64,000 nt of DNA from CAWAMR01 sp963783095 (GTDB lineage Bacteria > Planctomycetota > Planctomycetia > Gemmatales > Gemmataceae): assembly GCA_963783095.1 (NCBI GenBank), contig CAWAMR010000003.1, positions 744,001 to 808,000 on the forward strand, given 5' to 3'. Below, piece after piece: positions 44,185 through 55,278 of the stretch. The position numbers and the translations under genes are program-made. The notes beneath the pieces were generated by a model. It was given only the letters and a program-made list of their open reading frames with translations, made no database searches and was not told the DNA's origin. Positions within the stretch are counted from its first letter, which is position 1. Every line of letters begins with the position of its first letter.

Positions 44185-44640
44185 ATGCCCGATTCCGCTT
44201 CGGTCACCTGGCAATTCGTTCGGTTTGGCTTGTTGGTGACCGGCAAAGGAGAAGAATTGTTTCTACCGCGACTCTTTCGATCGTTGATTGAAGCTGCCGT
44301 GGGGCGGTGTTATTTTGAAGTTATTGAAAAAGTTGAGCAACTTCGGCCGCGAACGTCGCCGAGGAAACATCTCAAAGTAACCGGCAAGGGCGGCGGACTT
44401 GTTGGACGCGACGAAGGCATCGCCATAAAAGCACGCGGGTATTTGGATCGACACCCGCGCTCATTCGTTATCCTTATTGATGATCTCGAAGCCCATTGGG
44501 TTTCCGGCGTAGAAGCTGTTTTTCAACGGTACCGCATTGCATTCGATACCATCTTGAAAGAGTGCAAATCGGCTCCGGATAATTGTGGACCGCAACCCGC
44601 CAAACGACATTGCGTTTTGGGTGTGAAGTGTACGCCGTGA
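44185..44640 (+). pseudogene. Partner of the AAA ATPase, 3' truncated (TOPRIM/DUF4276-like)
   Basis: Starts two bases after the ATPase gene. FGLLVTGKGEELFLPRLFRSL, then LVGRDEGIAIKARGYLDRHP, FVILIDDLEAHWVSGVEAVFQRY resemble the DUF4276 or OLD-TOPRIM partner (E..GE..LP..L, then ILIDDLE). Real protein seems to end near IAFDTILKECK (44571). After that the frame reads the complement of the lipoprotein gene. The partner normally continues past this point with HVxxxxxEAYYFAD-like residues, so the gene is cut. Confidence 0.6.
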
Positions 44641-44857
44641 TCGTCACCTTGCCAAAATCGTATTGGTTGTCCTGGCTCTTCTTTTCTGGGATAGTGGGGA
44701 AAAACACAATAAAGGCATCTTCCGCGCTGGTGAACTCCTTCCACGGTTCCTCGGCAGGGGGTGTCAAATCTGAGACCGAACCTGAGGAGTCGGCCTTGTG
44801 GCACGACGGGAGCAGCAAGACTGCAACGAACAGCGACACCATGACGCGCACTTGCAT
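44580..44857 (-). pseudogene. Lipoprotein, 3' truncated
   Basis: Signal VSLFVAVLLLPSCHK with lipobox LPSC; then WKEFTSAEDAFIVFFPTIPEKKSQ, TITAYTSHPKRNVVWRVAVHNYPE. This is the N-terminal half of a planctomycete lipoprotein type (FPGxP...Y). The reading frame runs to 44474, but after NYPE (about 44580) it reads the complement of the ATPase partner gene. Both genes are cut at the same point. Confidence 0.55.
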
Positions 44858-44884
44858 GAGACCTCCCTCCAGGCCAATTTCGTC

Positions 44885-45310
44885 TTACGCCTTCGTCGGC
44901 GTTGCCTCAGCTTTGCTTGTCGCCGGCGAAGTTGTATTGGGAGTCGTTGGCTTCGGCTTGGCGGCTTTGCGTTCCTTCACGCGCGTTGCCTTGCCAACGC
45001 GATCGCGCAGATAGTACAGCTTCGCGCGGCGAACTTTACCGGCACGCTTCACCTCGATCTTGGCGATCTTCGGGGAGTGCAGCGGGAAAACCCGCTCGAC
45101 ACCCTCGCCCTGAACGATGCGGCGAACCGTTACCGATTCGCGCAAGCCCCCGCCTTTGCGGGCGATTACCACACCATTGAAGATCTGAATGCGTTCTTTC
45201 TGGCCTTCCAGAATTCGCTGATGAACGTCGATCGTGTCGCCAATCTGGAACTCGGGGATATCCGATTTCTTGTTGGCGTCTTCAACCTTCTGCATAATTG
45301 CATTTTGCAT
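44885..45310 (-). CDS. rplS: 50S ribosomal protein L19
   Basis: A 141-residue protein, intact. DIPEFQIGDTIDVHQRILEG, RIQIFNGVVIARKGGGLRES, TVRRIVQGEGVERVFPLHSPKI, KVRRAKLYYLRD are L19 family. The C-terminal 30 residues form an Ala/Pro/Thr/Lys extension. L19 sits at the 30S-50S interface. Follows trmD. Confidence 0.95.
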   Translation of the reverse strand: MQNAIMQKVEDANKKSDIPEFQIGDTIDVHQRILEGQKERIQIFNGVVIARKGGGLRESVTVRRIVQGEGVERVFPLHSPKIAKIEVKRAGKVRRAKLYYLRDRVGKATRVKERKAAKPKPTTPNTTSPATSKAEATPTKA

Positions 45311-45367
45311 GATTCGTTCCCTTTATTCGGTAGGTCGGCCCTGCTCTCTTGGGAGAAAGGCATCGAC

Positions 45368-46036
45368 TTATTCGTGTTCGCGTTGACTTCGTATTTCGGA
45401 TTGTTGTCTCGCCAGGCGGCAATGGCAGAGTGATTCCCGCTGAGCAGGACTTCCGGCACCGTCAGGCCGCGAAAGTCGCGGGGCCGGGTGTATTGCGGAT
45501 ATTCGAGACGACCCTCCTCATTATGCGACTCCTCGACGACACTTTGCTCGATCGCCCAGAACACCCGGTATGTAGCCGGATGACGGTGTCGATCAGCACC
45601 ATCGCCGGGACTTCGCCGCCGTTGCAAACGAAATCACCGATGGAAATTTCTCTCGGCTTCAACCCGGCGCGGATGCGTTCGTCGAAGCCCTCATAGCGAC
45701 CGCACAACAATACTAGCCGGCTTTGTCCGGCAAGGTCCGCAACGACCGATTGCGTCAATCGTTCCCCGCAGGGGTGAGCATTACCAGCAAACCCGGTGCT
45801 TCCGCCTGCGACTGAACGGCCTCAACCGCAGCATAAACCGGTTCGCACATTAACACCATACCAGGACCGCCGCCATAGGGACGGTCATCGACACTCTTAT
45901 GCTTACCAGCGGCCCAGTTGCGAATGTCCCACAAATGGATGTGAACCAACCCTGCCTCGATCGCCAGCTTGAGCAGGCTTTGGGTGAGGTATCCCGAAAA
46001 AATCTCCGGGAACAACGTCAGCACGTCGAAGCGCAT
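45368..46036 (-). CDS. trmD: tRNA (guanine-N1)-methyltransferase (frameshifts)
   Basis: Methylates G37 of several tRNAs with SAM, using a knotted fold. MRFDVLTLFPEIFSGYLTQS, DDRPYGGGPGMVLMCEPV, ERLTQSVVADLA, LLCGRYEGFDERIR, ISIGDFVCNGGEVPAMVLID, YPQYTRPRDFRG, VLLSGNHSAIAAWR are family motifs. Frames change near 45762, 45563 and 45413; joining them gives about 222 residues ending QREHE at 45368. Essential or nearly so, so sequence errors are likely. The order rpsP-trmD-rplS is kept but rimM is absent. Confidence 0.9.
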
Positions 46037-46051
46037 CGACCTTCTCCCAGC

Positions 46052-46363
46052 TCATGCCGTGGGAGCAGCTTCCTTGGGAGCCTCCGCTGCTTTCTTGGCG
46101 ACGGCCTCGGCTTCAAACCTGGCCATGTACTTTTTCAAGATCGCGGCGACCTTCTCCGAAACCAGCGCGCCCACGCCCTGCCAGTACTTGACTCGATCCG
46201 GACGCAGAGTAACACCTTTTTCGCCGTCTTTGACCATGGGATCATAGGTGCCGAGAATCTCGAGATCCCGGCCGTCGTTCGGCTGGCGCGAATCGATCGC
46301 GACGATCCGATAATACGGTCGATGTTTCCGGCCCATCGGCTTCATACGAATACGAACAGCCAC
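46052..46363 (-). CDS. rpsP: 30S ribosomal protein S16
   Basis: A 103-residue protein with GTG start at 46363 (AVRIRMKPMGRKHRPYYRIV). A further upstream frame to 46513 is not part of S16. Ends in an Ala/Lys tail. First gene of the rpsP-trmD-rplS cluster. Confidence 0.93.
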   Translation of the reverse strand: MAVRIRMKPMGRKHRPYYRIVAIDSRQPNDGRDLEILGTYDPMVKDGEKGVTLRPDRVKYWQGVGALVSEKVAAILKKYMARFEAEAVAKKAAEAPKEAAPTA

Positions 46364-46607
46364 GCGAATAATCCTCCACACTCCTCCGGAACACGGAGGA
46401 TCGGCAAGCGAGAATGTCGAAACGATCAATATACAGGCAACGAGAGGGATTGGCAATTGCGCATGTCGATTCGAGAGCAGGTTCTTGGTGATGCCTCTTG
46501 CGCGAAATTCCAACGATCAGACCATCCGGATGCAAGCTGAAGTTAGTTGAGGTTTACCGCGTTCGCCGAAAGCGAGTGGCGGTTCAACAACATGCTCCTC
46601 GGGTAAT

Positions 46608-46871
46608 TTACGTGGCTTTGAGCTCTTCAGGACTGGCACCGACGGACAAGGAAACCTTACCCCATTCATCGGGGTGAAGTTTCTGCGACAGAACCGACCA
46701 AATCAGATCGTTCTTATCTTTCATTCGTCGTCCGTCGAACTTGTGACTGACAATGACCACGTGGACACTATCGTCAGGTCCATCCGACACATCCACCAAG
46801 TCATCGGGGTCCTGGAAGTAGGCATCTTTCAATACCTTGCGAATTTTTTGCTTCAATTCCGCTTCGGCCAT
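46608..46871 (-). CDS. BolA-like family protein
   Basis: An 87-residue protein. DDSVHVVIVSHKFDGRRMKDKNDLIW followed by LHPDEWGKVSLSVGASPEEL resembles the BolA/IbaG fold (VxVVSxxFxGxxxxxRH). BolA proteins act with monothiol glutaredoxins in Fe-S handling or bind DNA. The histidine typical of metal binding is not clearly in place. Intact, 11 bases downstream of the HEPN-type gene on the same strand. Confidence 0.7.
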   Translation of the reverse strand: MAEAELKQKIRKVLKDAYFQDPDDLVDVSDGPDDSVHVVIVSHKFDGRRMKDKNDLIWSVLSQKLHPDEWGKVSLSVGASPEELKAT

Positions 46872-46882
46872 GTTTGATCTCC

Positions 46883-47326
46883 TTAGATATTGTTATCGAT
46901 CCAGCGCGAAAACCCTTCGATTGCAGCCAAGAAATCTACAGCATCCTCCGAATTGGAAAGATCGGCGGTATAGCGCCACGCGGGTACCCAACGGTTCACC
47001 AGGTTGAACAATCGCCAGTTATCCACGTTGGATCGCAGACGGTCAATGGCCCCAGTCAATCGGAGCAATAACTCCAAGTGGTGGGTGAAGACCGTCGTTT
47101 CGGCAACAATAAGCCCTTTGGCTTGCAGTTCCTCCTCAAGCTCTCGCAAATGACGGCACTTATAGTTTCGCATTAGTTTCGTTTTGAGCAAGCACTCGAC
47201 AGAATACCCGGCCATATACATGGCACCTCGCCAGCGCGTGGCATTCAAAAGGGCTCGTGCATCGTCCAGACGGTGCTTGCCCGCTTTACTCTGTTCACTC
47301 ACGCCGTAAAAAAGATCGCGCATCAT
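46883..47326 (-). CDS. HEPN-like domain protein
   Basis: A 147-residue all-helical protein. ARALLNATRWRGAMYMAGYSVECLLKTKLM matches the HEPN core (R..A..LAGYAVECALK). The C-terminal part has TAD-like ending FLAAIEGFSRWIDNN. HEPN proteins are often RNases with a nucleotidyltransferase (MNT) partner; here no R-x4-6-H is obvious and no MNT gene adjoins. Located upstream of the BolA-like gene with a gap of 11 bases; they may be one operon. Confidence 0.72.
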   Translation of the reverse strand: MMRDLFYGVSEQSKAGKHRLDDARALLNATRWRGAMYMAGYSVECLLKTKLMRNYKCRHLRELEEELQAKGLIVAETTVFTHHLELLLRLTGAIDRLRSNVDNWRLFNLVNRWVPAWRYTADLSNSEDAVDFLAAIEGFSRWIDNNI

Positions 47327-47565
47327 ACGGCAATCATCCTCATTTTTCTCCGAGGTCAGAAACTACCAACGTAACAACGAGCAAATTTACAGTAGATGGT
47401 GCCGAACAATATCGCCACCCAAGTAATTTTCGCTAACCATCCGGGCAAATACAAGAGCGTTGCTTGTCCTTCCCTTGATGGGGCAGGTTGGCACAGCCCG
47501 GAGTTTCCGTAATTCAATTTTGTCTAATCGGAGATGGCGTATTCATTTTTCGGAGGGGGTTCGAC

Positions 47566-49024
47566 ATGGCTCGCGAATCGAAGCGTCGGCGCAATGATGA
47601 TGACGATGACGACCGCCCGAGTTCCCGGCGGCGCGACGATGATCGGCCTCGACCCTCGCGACGAGGGGAAGAGAGAAAGAACCCCTGGATCATCTGGGGA
47701 CCGGTCATCGGCGTCTTGGTCATCGGCCTTGCCGTTGGTATTTACTTCATCGCCAAGCCGAAAAAGAAGAATACCGATACCGCCCAGAACTCCGGCGGCC
47801 CCAACGCCAAAGGCGGCGAGCCGAAAGATGAATATCTGGTCCAGACCAAGGCCCTGCGGTTCAGCGCGGATTGCAAGCCGAACAGCATCGAAAGATTGCT
47901 GGTGAATGACGCCGGCGACAAAGTGGGGATCAACTGGGCGAGCTATGATGCCACAGGCAAGAAGAGCTTCTTGGATCGCTTCGACGCGAAATCGGGCAAC
48001 AGGCTGAATCGCATTTCCCTCAAGAACATCGACCAGGTGCGGTTCATGTCGTTGAGTCCGAGCGGAAACCTGTTGCTTTATACCGAGGTTGCTCTCGACG
48101 ACGGCTTCAAGAAAAAGATCACGGTGCACGACCTCGCAGCTGACAAGCCGATGGTTCAGCGCAATCAGCCGTACCCGAAGGGCGATCTCACTTCGAGCAT
48201 GATGTGGGCCGACTTCGTTGCCAACGATCGAATCCTCACGGTTTCGATGAACCGCCAGGTCAAGCTGTTTTCGCTGCCGGATTTCAAGGAGGAAGCTGCA
48301 ATCAAGGTAGCCGGAAACAGCATTTTGCTCACGAATGAAGATCCTTACACGAAATATTACAAGGACCATGCGCTCGAGCGCCGACCGCAAGACCTTTGCC
48401 GTCTGGAACGGTGACGGTTTCACCTTTGTCGACACGGCAAGTTGCCAGGAACTCGGTCGATCGCAGACGTTGCCGGAAATCATCAGCCCATCCACGCAAG
48501 TCATGGGAACGACCTTCAGTCCGGACGGCAAACAACTGGTTGCACTGATTTCCAGTTTCCCCAATCCGAAAGTGTTGCGCATGCAGTACACCCTCGTCGT
48601 ATGGGATGTGGCGTCTCGGCAGCGCTCGGGCTCTCTACAACCCGTTCCCGCAAGCTTGTTTACGGGCGGTGTGCTCATGTTTTGGGGTGCCAAGCACGTG
48701 CTGCTTTTCAACGGCAGCATCGGGCAGGCTCTCGTGTTCCGTTTGGCGGATGCCCAGCCCGTTTGCGAGGTGATGGGGCCGATGTATGGAAAATACTCAT
48801 ATAGCCGCAACGGCAAACTCTGGTTCGCGGGCGGCGAAAATACGCAGATGACAGCCTACGTCGAACGTATTGATGTGCCCGAAGCCTATTGTGCCGATGG
48901 CAATATCTGGTCGGGAAATTACCTGCGCCGACTCTGGTTGGGGCCGGAAGGCGCGAGAACGCAGGCCGAAGCCTCGGATACACGAGGCGTGCTGGGTGCC
49001 CTGGTAAAACCGCAAGGCAAATGA
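47566..49024 (+). CDS. Membrane-anchored beta-propeller protein (frameshift)
   Basis: About 485 residues when one slip near 48378 is repaired. N-terminal 40 residues are a charged Arg/Asp tract (RRRNDDDDDDRPSSRR), then one TM helix (IIWGPVIGVLVIGLAVGIYFIA), then WD40-like blades: VGINWASYDATGKKSFLDRFD, MSLSPSGNLLLYTEVALDD, TFSPDGKQLVAL, TLVVWDVASRQRSG. A typical planctomycete single-pass propeller of unknown ligand. The CGGAGGGGG sequence precedes ATG 47566. Confidence 0.78.
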
Positions 49025-49077
49025 GACCGCAACAGCAATCCGGGCGTTTCAGCGCCCGGATATGCCCGCAGCAACGA

Positions 49078-50562
49078 TTATTTTACCGATTTCACTTCCA
49101 CCCTCTGGACGTCGACAACGCTTTCTTTTGCTTCCACACTGATGGTTGACTTGGTGGCGAGATTATAATTCCGCGCCTCGCTAAACCACAGTTTCCCGTC
49201 AACCCAGATATCGATTTGTTTATTCGTGACCCGCCAGCGCAAGGTATACCAGGTGTTCGGTTTCAGTGGAGTGACTTTAGCGGTCGAGATAGAACCCCGT
49301 TCCCGGCCTTCATTCCTGGCGTCCGGCCGATTGACGCGCAACTCCCCAGGATTCGATTCCCAATTGAAGATGACGCACGACCCTTGCGGGCCATGAAGCC
49401 GGATGTTGTTTTTCTCGGTCCGGGCTTTCACGGTCACGTCGAACCCGCCCGTGTAAGATTCTTTCGTCGTGATCACCTTGTATGAGGGTATTCGGACGTG
49501 CCCTTCCTTGGTCTGCTCCGCCATCGAGAGATCCATCCGCTTCAAGGCGTTGAATGCGCGTGCCCTGTGAGGACTGAGGGAGAGCGGGTGCAACGAGGGC
49601 CAACCTCTTTTGAATCTTGGTTTTTGTCAGCCCGGTCGCCTCCTCAACAACCTGGTTGTACCAATGGGCGGCCCGACGGCGCAGATTGGTGCGCGGCAGG
49701 CCTTTTTCTTTCTCCCCAAGTTCCCACCAGCCGTCGGCCAGTTCGATTTTTCCTGGCGGTTCTTCCGGGTTTTTCGCTTCGAGCATTGCAAGTTTTTGTA
49801 GCTCACCCTCACCTGCCTGCGCAAGGACGGGTAGCCCTTTTTCCCAATCGCCTTTCATAAGACAAAAAAATCGGCCAACGGTGAGATTGAGGGCAGGATC
49901 GTCGGACTTTCCATTCCACTTTTCCAATGTTTCCTTGAGCCGGTCGTATTCCTTGCTCGTCTCGACGATCTCATGATTTCGTCTTTCTGCCTGAGTTGCC
50001 AGCGCTGACATCTTGCGCGCATTGCGCAATCTTTTGCGATCGTGCCCAAGCGGAGGGCCGTTTCGTATTGATCGCCGATCACGGCGCTATCGACGAGTTG
50101 CAGCGAAAGTGCGGCGACGCCGGTGAGGTGCATGGCATTGGCACCGGGTATCGAAACCTTCGCGCCTCGGGTCAAGGCATTGGTCTTCATGAGCAAAGGA
50201 TCGATTTCATAGTGTTTGGCCAGTTCTTCGATCGTGCTGAAGGCAAGCGCTAAATCGCCGGCCTGCACAGCTATATCCCGGGCCATGCCCATGAGCGCAA
50301 AATACTCAACCGAATCGATCTTGCTCTCGCTGCCGAGCTGAAGCAATTTTTCCGCCAGGGCCTGTTGAGCGGCGTTCGCTTTCTTGGCGAAATCAGCCTT
50401 GTAGAGAACGCGAATCTCCGTTTCGGTCTTCTTGATCTCCGTCTCGTCAGGCGCAAAATGCTTCTTGGGTGTTTCCTGGGACTGAAGCTGCAGCACGGCA
50501 CAGGTCATCCCGATGAGACAGCCCAAGAACTGAAGGCCTTGGCAGGTTCTTTGAAATCTCAT
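49078..50562 (-). CDS. TPR-like protein with C-terminal lectin-type domain (frameshifts)
   Basis: About 490 residues joined. Signal peptide LQFLGCLIGMTCAVLQLQSQ; helical repeat region with AAQQALAEKLLQLG, YFALMGMARDIAVQAGDLALAFSTIEELAKHYEID, typical TPR-like; and a C-terminal domain of about 180 residues (GGFDVTVKARTEKNNIRLHGPQ, NTWYTLRWRVTNKQIDIWVDGKLWF) like DUF1080/concanavalin-type lectins. Frames shift near 50010 and 49600. Planctomycete-specific; probably external. Adjacent to the large kinase gene (22 bases). Confidence 0.68.
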
Positions 50563-50584
50563 TGAATCCTCTGAATCCAATTGC

Positions 50585-53500
50585 TTACTTCTTTGGAACA
50601 AATGGCTTGCCGTCCAGCATCCAGCGATCGCTTGCCGGATCGACGATGATTTTCTCGTCGTCGCGTTTTTCGACTTCCCACTTCAGCGTGATTTCTTTTT
50701 GATCGACCGAAATCTTGAACTTGCCGTGCCGCTGGGTGCCGACCACGACGAACGTACCCGCTTTCGCGAATTGGTAGACGGTCTGGTCGTTATGAACCCA
50801 CGGAGTGGAAGTGAGGACATTGACGACCAGTCTCGTCTCCTCTTTCGGAGATGGGGAGTCCTTTTTCAGTTCGGTCTTGACCGAATTGGGCAATCCCCAA
50901 AGCTGAAGCTGGTTCGTGTCCTTATGGACGGATACCGCAAATTTGCCATCGCTCGAAACCGACAGCGACGTCGGCTTTGGAGCACCGTTCCAGCTCGAGA
51001 TTTCCTTGCCGGTCTTGGCATCCCAGAGCTGCATCAGCGCTTTCTGATTGATCGATAGAAAAGTTGAAGTCTTGGGGACCGCAGCGATGGCCACGAAAGC
51101 GGAACCCGTCTCGCTTTCCATCTTCCAGAGTTCGGTTCTCTTCAAATAGTTCCATGCCTGAAGGATGTTTCCGCCCTCCTTGACTATCACCGCCGAGGCT
51201 TCGGGCACGAGAATGATGCCGGACATTTGTTTCTCGGATTGACGCTCGAGGAAGGTATCGCTCGACAGCGCGCTCCAAACGATCAGGTCAAACGCGACGT
51301 AGGCCGCTCCGATCTTCCCATCCGGCGAATACACGAACCGCCTGGCTTTGGCGAAGCGCGGCGTTTGCAGCGCTCTGGGTGGATTTGCCTCTTTCCCCAG
51401 CTTGGAATCCCAGTAGTAGGGTTTGCCGGCACCGCCAGTGTCGTGCAGGATAAAACCATTCCCATGAGGCGTGATCGTCACCTGATAATTCTTGACGAAG
51501 TTCTCGGTCATGATCTTCTCGAACGAAATATCCTTGAAGGGAGTGTTGCCCTTGGCCGGCTCCCAGATCTTCAGGTGCTTGGACTCATCGAAGACATAGA
51601 CCCGATCGGGAATGCTGACCCCCGTCGACAAAGTGTGTTTGGGCAGGAGTCCCATACTCAGCAGTCTCGTGCCCAGGGTCGACCGTTTATCGGTTTCCTC
51701 CAGGGTTTTTGCATTGAGGACGTGCAGAGTTCCCGTCTGGCTCTGGGCATAGATCTGCACCCCATCGCCGGAAAAGACAGCGCCGAGGATCGGTCCGGAA
51801 AGACTCTCGGAAGTCTTGAGCGGCCCCTCTTTGGCGATGTCCATATTCTTGGGATCGGGTGTGACCATCTTTTTACCGAAGGGTTCGATGGTGACCGCCA
51901 GAATGATCGGCGCGGTTTTGTCCGTCCCCTTGACGAACTCGATGTCCTTGATCGGCTCCTCCGATCGGCTGGGTCGAACTGCCAGATAGCGAACCTGACG
52001 GGTGCCCGCAGCGAAGGCGAATTTCGACCACGGCACGTCGTACCGTCTCGCCCAATCTGCGAATTGTTCGCCATTCTTGAGGTCGTGATCTTCGGAGCCG
52101 CCATCGTCATAATGGATCCGAACAATCATCGTCAAGGAACCTTTTTCGCCGGTCGAATAAGGATAGCCCCAGCTTGAAATTCCGCTGAGCAGATGGACCG
52201 ACTTGGCCGCGGAGCCAACCAGGATTTTCGCGGATTTGGGCAGCGTACTGGTAAGTACTCCCTGCGGGGAATACAGCAGGATAAAGTTGGGTTTATCGTC
52301 CTTGACCGGGTCGATCAGGACGAACGGCACTCCCTCGACCACCCTCGGTTTCCAATCGGGCAGGACAATCCGTTCCATCGGCGCATTGAGGTTGTTGAAC
52401 ATGCCTTTGGTACTGTTGGTGTTCGCAACCTTATCGAGCGATAACGGTGCGTATTTCCCGCTTGCGATCAGTTTTTCCGCGCTGGGCTGGTCGCCGGTTT
52501 TTGGAGCAGAAGTCCCTTCCAGGTGGGTAGGAATCAAGCGCACACTGCCGGTCTCGATCGTCTTCGAAACACCACACAGCAAGCGATCGCCTCCCGGGAA
52601 AAAGGACAGGGAAACGAACGAATCGGTTTCGTTCGATTCCGAGACTTGTTGGCCCTTTTGCGTGTCCCAGTAAACCAGGCAATCGTCGTCTCCGAACGAG
52701 GCCAGAAAGCGATCGTCGTGGGACAGCGCCAGGCGCGGAAGCCCGGTACTGTGCGTTGAAGCTTCTTGAGTGGTTCTGCTTTTTCCAGATTCCATATTTG
52801 AATATCAGCACTATCGCCGGCAGCGTAGCCAAGCTTTCCATCCGACGAGACGCACACCGCGCGAACCCCACCCGTTTTACCCGGAAGAAGCTTGGACTGT
52901 CCCGTTTCCACGTTCCAGATGCCCGCGCCCATCGCCTCGTTGCCGGAAAGAATGCTCTTTCCATCGGGAAGAAAGGCAGCCAACTGCGCACCTTCGATCG
53001 TAAATTTGTGGATCAGGGTGCCATCGGTAATGTTCCATGCACAAGCCAGGCCATCTTGATCGATGCTGACCCCTCTGCTGCCGTCGTGCGACAGAGCACA
53101 GACCTTGACCGGAGAAGTGTGTTGCTTGAGCACGTGGACTCGACCGACCACGACTTTCCGATTCTCAACCGACCAGACCTGGACGCCGCCGGTATAATCG
53201 CTGGTGAGAAGTCGCAAGCCGTCCCCCGAAGCCGCCAGCGCCGTGAGCGGTTTGTCGTGACGTTTGGTCGCCTGAGGTTTGTTCAAGGGATTCGCCACCC
53301 CAAGATAGATCGTGGGATCGTCCTCGGCGATGTAAAAGTAGAGGCTGGTGCCGGGCAGCGTTACCGCATTGATGATGGGTGTCGAGTGCAGGTAGCCAAT
53401 CGACCCGGCCGGTAGACCTCGCTCCTCTCCTCCCATACTTCCCGGAGTTGCGTTCAGATCGCTCTTTCGTAAGGGGCGCAATTTGTCGGGGCCTTTCTTA

Positions 53501-54894
53501 GTCGGGTGATTGACTTTCTCATGCGGATCCTTCTTGCCCGGCAGGTCATGTTTGGGGGTCTGGGAATCTTCCTTGGCCACTTCAGGGTGGGTTGGGGTCG
53601 GTTTCGTGCGATTCATGGTCAGGGCCAGAGCACCGCCGACCAGCGCCAGGATCAGGACTCCTCCACCGATATAAAGCCCCATATTCGAGCTCTTCTCGGC
53701 TTTGCTGTAGCGCCGCCCCACCCCGTTTCCGGCGCGAACCAACATCAAAGTTTTCTTCCTCATCCTTAGGCTCAGAACGATCCTCTCCGCGATTGGCTCG
53801 GCCGGGACTCTGTATGGGGGTGAATGGTTCTTCGGAGTCGTCGGCATCGAGGTTGGCGAAGAGGTTGAATTCTTTCGCCACCGCAGGAGCTGTCGGTTCG
53901 GTCTTTTTGGCCTTCGACGGGGCTTCCAGCCCCAAAAGCTCGCAGACCTCCTGCTCTTTCTCAGGGGTGAGCTTGGGACCTGCCTTCTCGAAGAGAATAT
54001 CGTCCAGCCAGGGGGTCTTGCGCAAGGGTTGACCGACCGACAAGGCCAGATGACCGATGAGGGTACGCAAAACCGGATCGCCCAGATTCCAGAGCGTCTT
54101 GAAGATGGGAGCCTTGGCCGGTTCGCGCAGATCGGCCTCGCGGAACAATAGATTATCGCCGTTGTCGAACTTCTCCCAGATCGCCTTGCCGCCCACCAGG
54201 GTGGCCCGCAGGGCCGCGGCGATGACCAGATGGGGAACCCGATCGACGTCGGCGTTGTAGAGTTGTTCTTTTTTCCTCAGGGGATGCTGGTAGTTCGGAT
54301 GGCCGACTTCACCGGAAGGCGTTTTGGCCAGCGCGGGCACCCACATGCCGTCGTAGTCGATCAACTTCAATCCGAGTTTGGACGGAGAACTGCCCGGCAC
54401 GAGCAAGACGTTGCCGTGTTGCAGATCGGCATGCGCAAATTGGCATCGCGCAAGCGAGCGGTCAACTTGCCCCACATTTCGCCGAGCGCATGAAGGAATT
54501 TTGGCTTATCGACGTTCTGCTTGACGAAGATGTTCAGCGGCAACCCTTCGACCCATTCCATTTTGAGCAGCGGGTACCACGTGCCGCGAATGCGCACGCC
54601 TTCGGGGATATAGTCGAACCCGACCGTAAAAGGGAGTTTGGCTTCGGCCAGATACTCGTTGATGTGCGTATAGCGCTGTTGCAAGCCTTGAACCTGGCGC
54701 GTAAAGCACTTGACGGCCCACATCTTGCCGTCGCCGCCCTTGAACTGGTAGACATCCGCGAAATTGCCCGAAAACGGGACCGGCAATCCCATTGCATTGA
54801 CAACAACCTCACCGGTCTTGAGCGCAGGATCGGACAGACTCGTAGCCGAGTTTTGAATTGCCTCGTTGTAATCCTGCGCAGTGGGCCAACTCAT
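50585..54894 (-). CDS. Giant protein kinase-like, TM and WD40 protein (frameshifts)
   Basis: About 1435 residues if read as one gene. MSWPTAQDYNEAIQNS..., then SGNFADVYQFKGGDGKMWAVKCFTRQ (ATP-binding part with Lys in AVKCF), HADLQHGNVLLVPG (catalytic loop HxDLQHGN), LIDYDGMWVPAL (DFG replaced by DYDG) show a kinase of the planctomycete HGN-type. After an acidic linker comes one TM helix (GLYIGGGVLILALVGGALALTM), then WD40 blades (LLTSDYTGGVQVWSVE, GLACAWNITDGTLIH). Frames shift near 54430, 53725 and 52770. The 5' part of the propeller has an insert with RVRYLAVRPS. Neighbours with similar roles: the VWA gene and J-type WD40 gene upstream. Confidence 0.75.
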
Positions 54895-54909
54895 GGCAAT
54901 CTCCAAATA

Positions 54910-55275
54910 GTGGTCAGTGATTAGTGGTCAGTGGTCAGTAAAAACCCAGATAGGTGGGAGGTAAAACAGGATTGCCGATCACCCAGGGTGCGCCGAGTAC
55001 GGCGACCCTGGGCTGTGTTGTAGTACCCTTTCAGGGTACGGAACCCAACGCTTCGCGTTGAGTCACCCAGGGTGCGCCCAGTACGGCGACCCTGGGCTGT
55101 GTTGTAGTACCCTTTCAGGGTACGGAACCCAACGCTTCGCGTTGAGGTTTTTTATCTTTGCACTCTGAAGGAGTGCCACAACACAGCCCAGGGTCGCCGT
55201 ACTCGGCGCACCCTGGGAAACAATCGCAAACCCCAAGTCTTTACTGACCACTGACCACTAACCACTGACCACTAC
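54910..55275. repeat. Repeat cluster with 84-bp direct duplication
   Basis: At 54979-55062 and 55063-55146 the same 84 bases occur twice in tandem (TCACCCAGGGTGCGCC...). A reverse copy of part (CCCAGGGTCGCCGTACTCGGCGCACCCTGGG) is at 55186-55218. Outer flanks are GTGGTCAGTG (54910) and complement CACTGACCAC (55250). No gene. Confidence 0.85.
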
Positions 55276-55278
55276 GCT

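Noticed and set aside
47524..48816. 430-codon - strand frame opposite the propeller gene at 47566
   Set aside because: The + strand has a TM helix, a ribosome site and WD40-like blades; the - frame has no family features.
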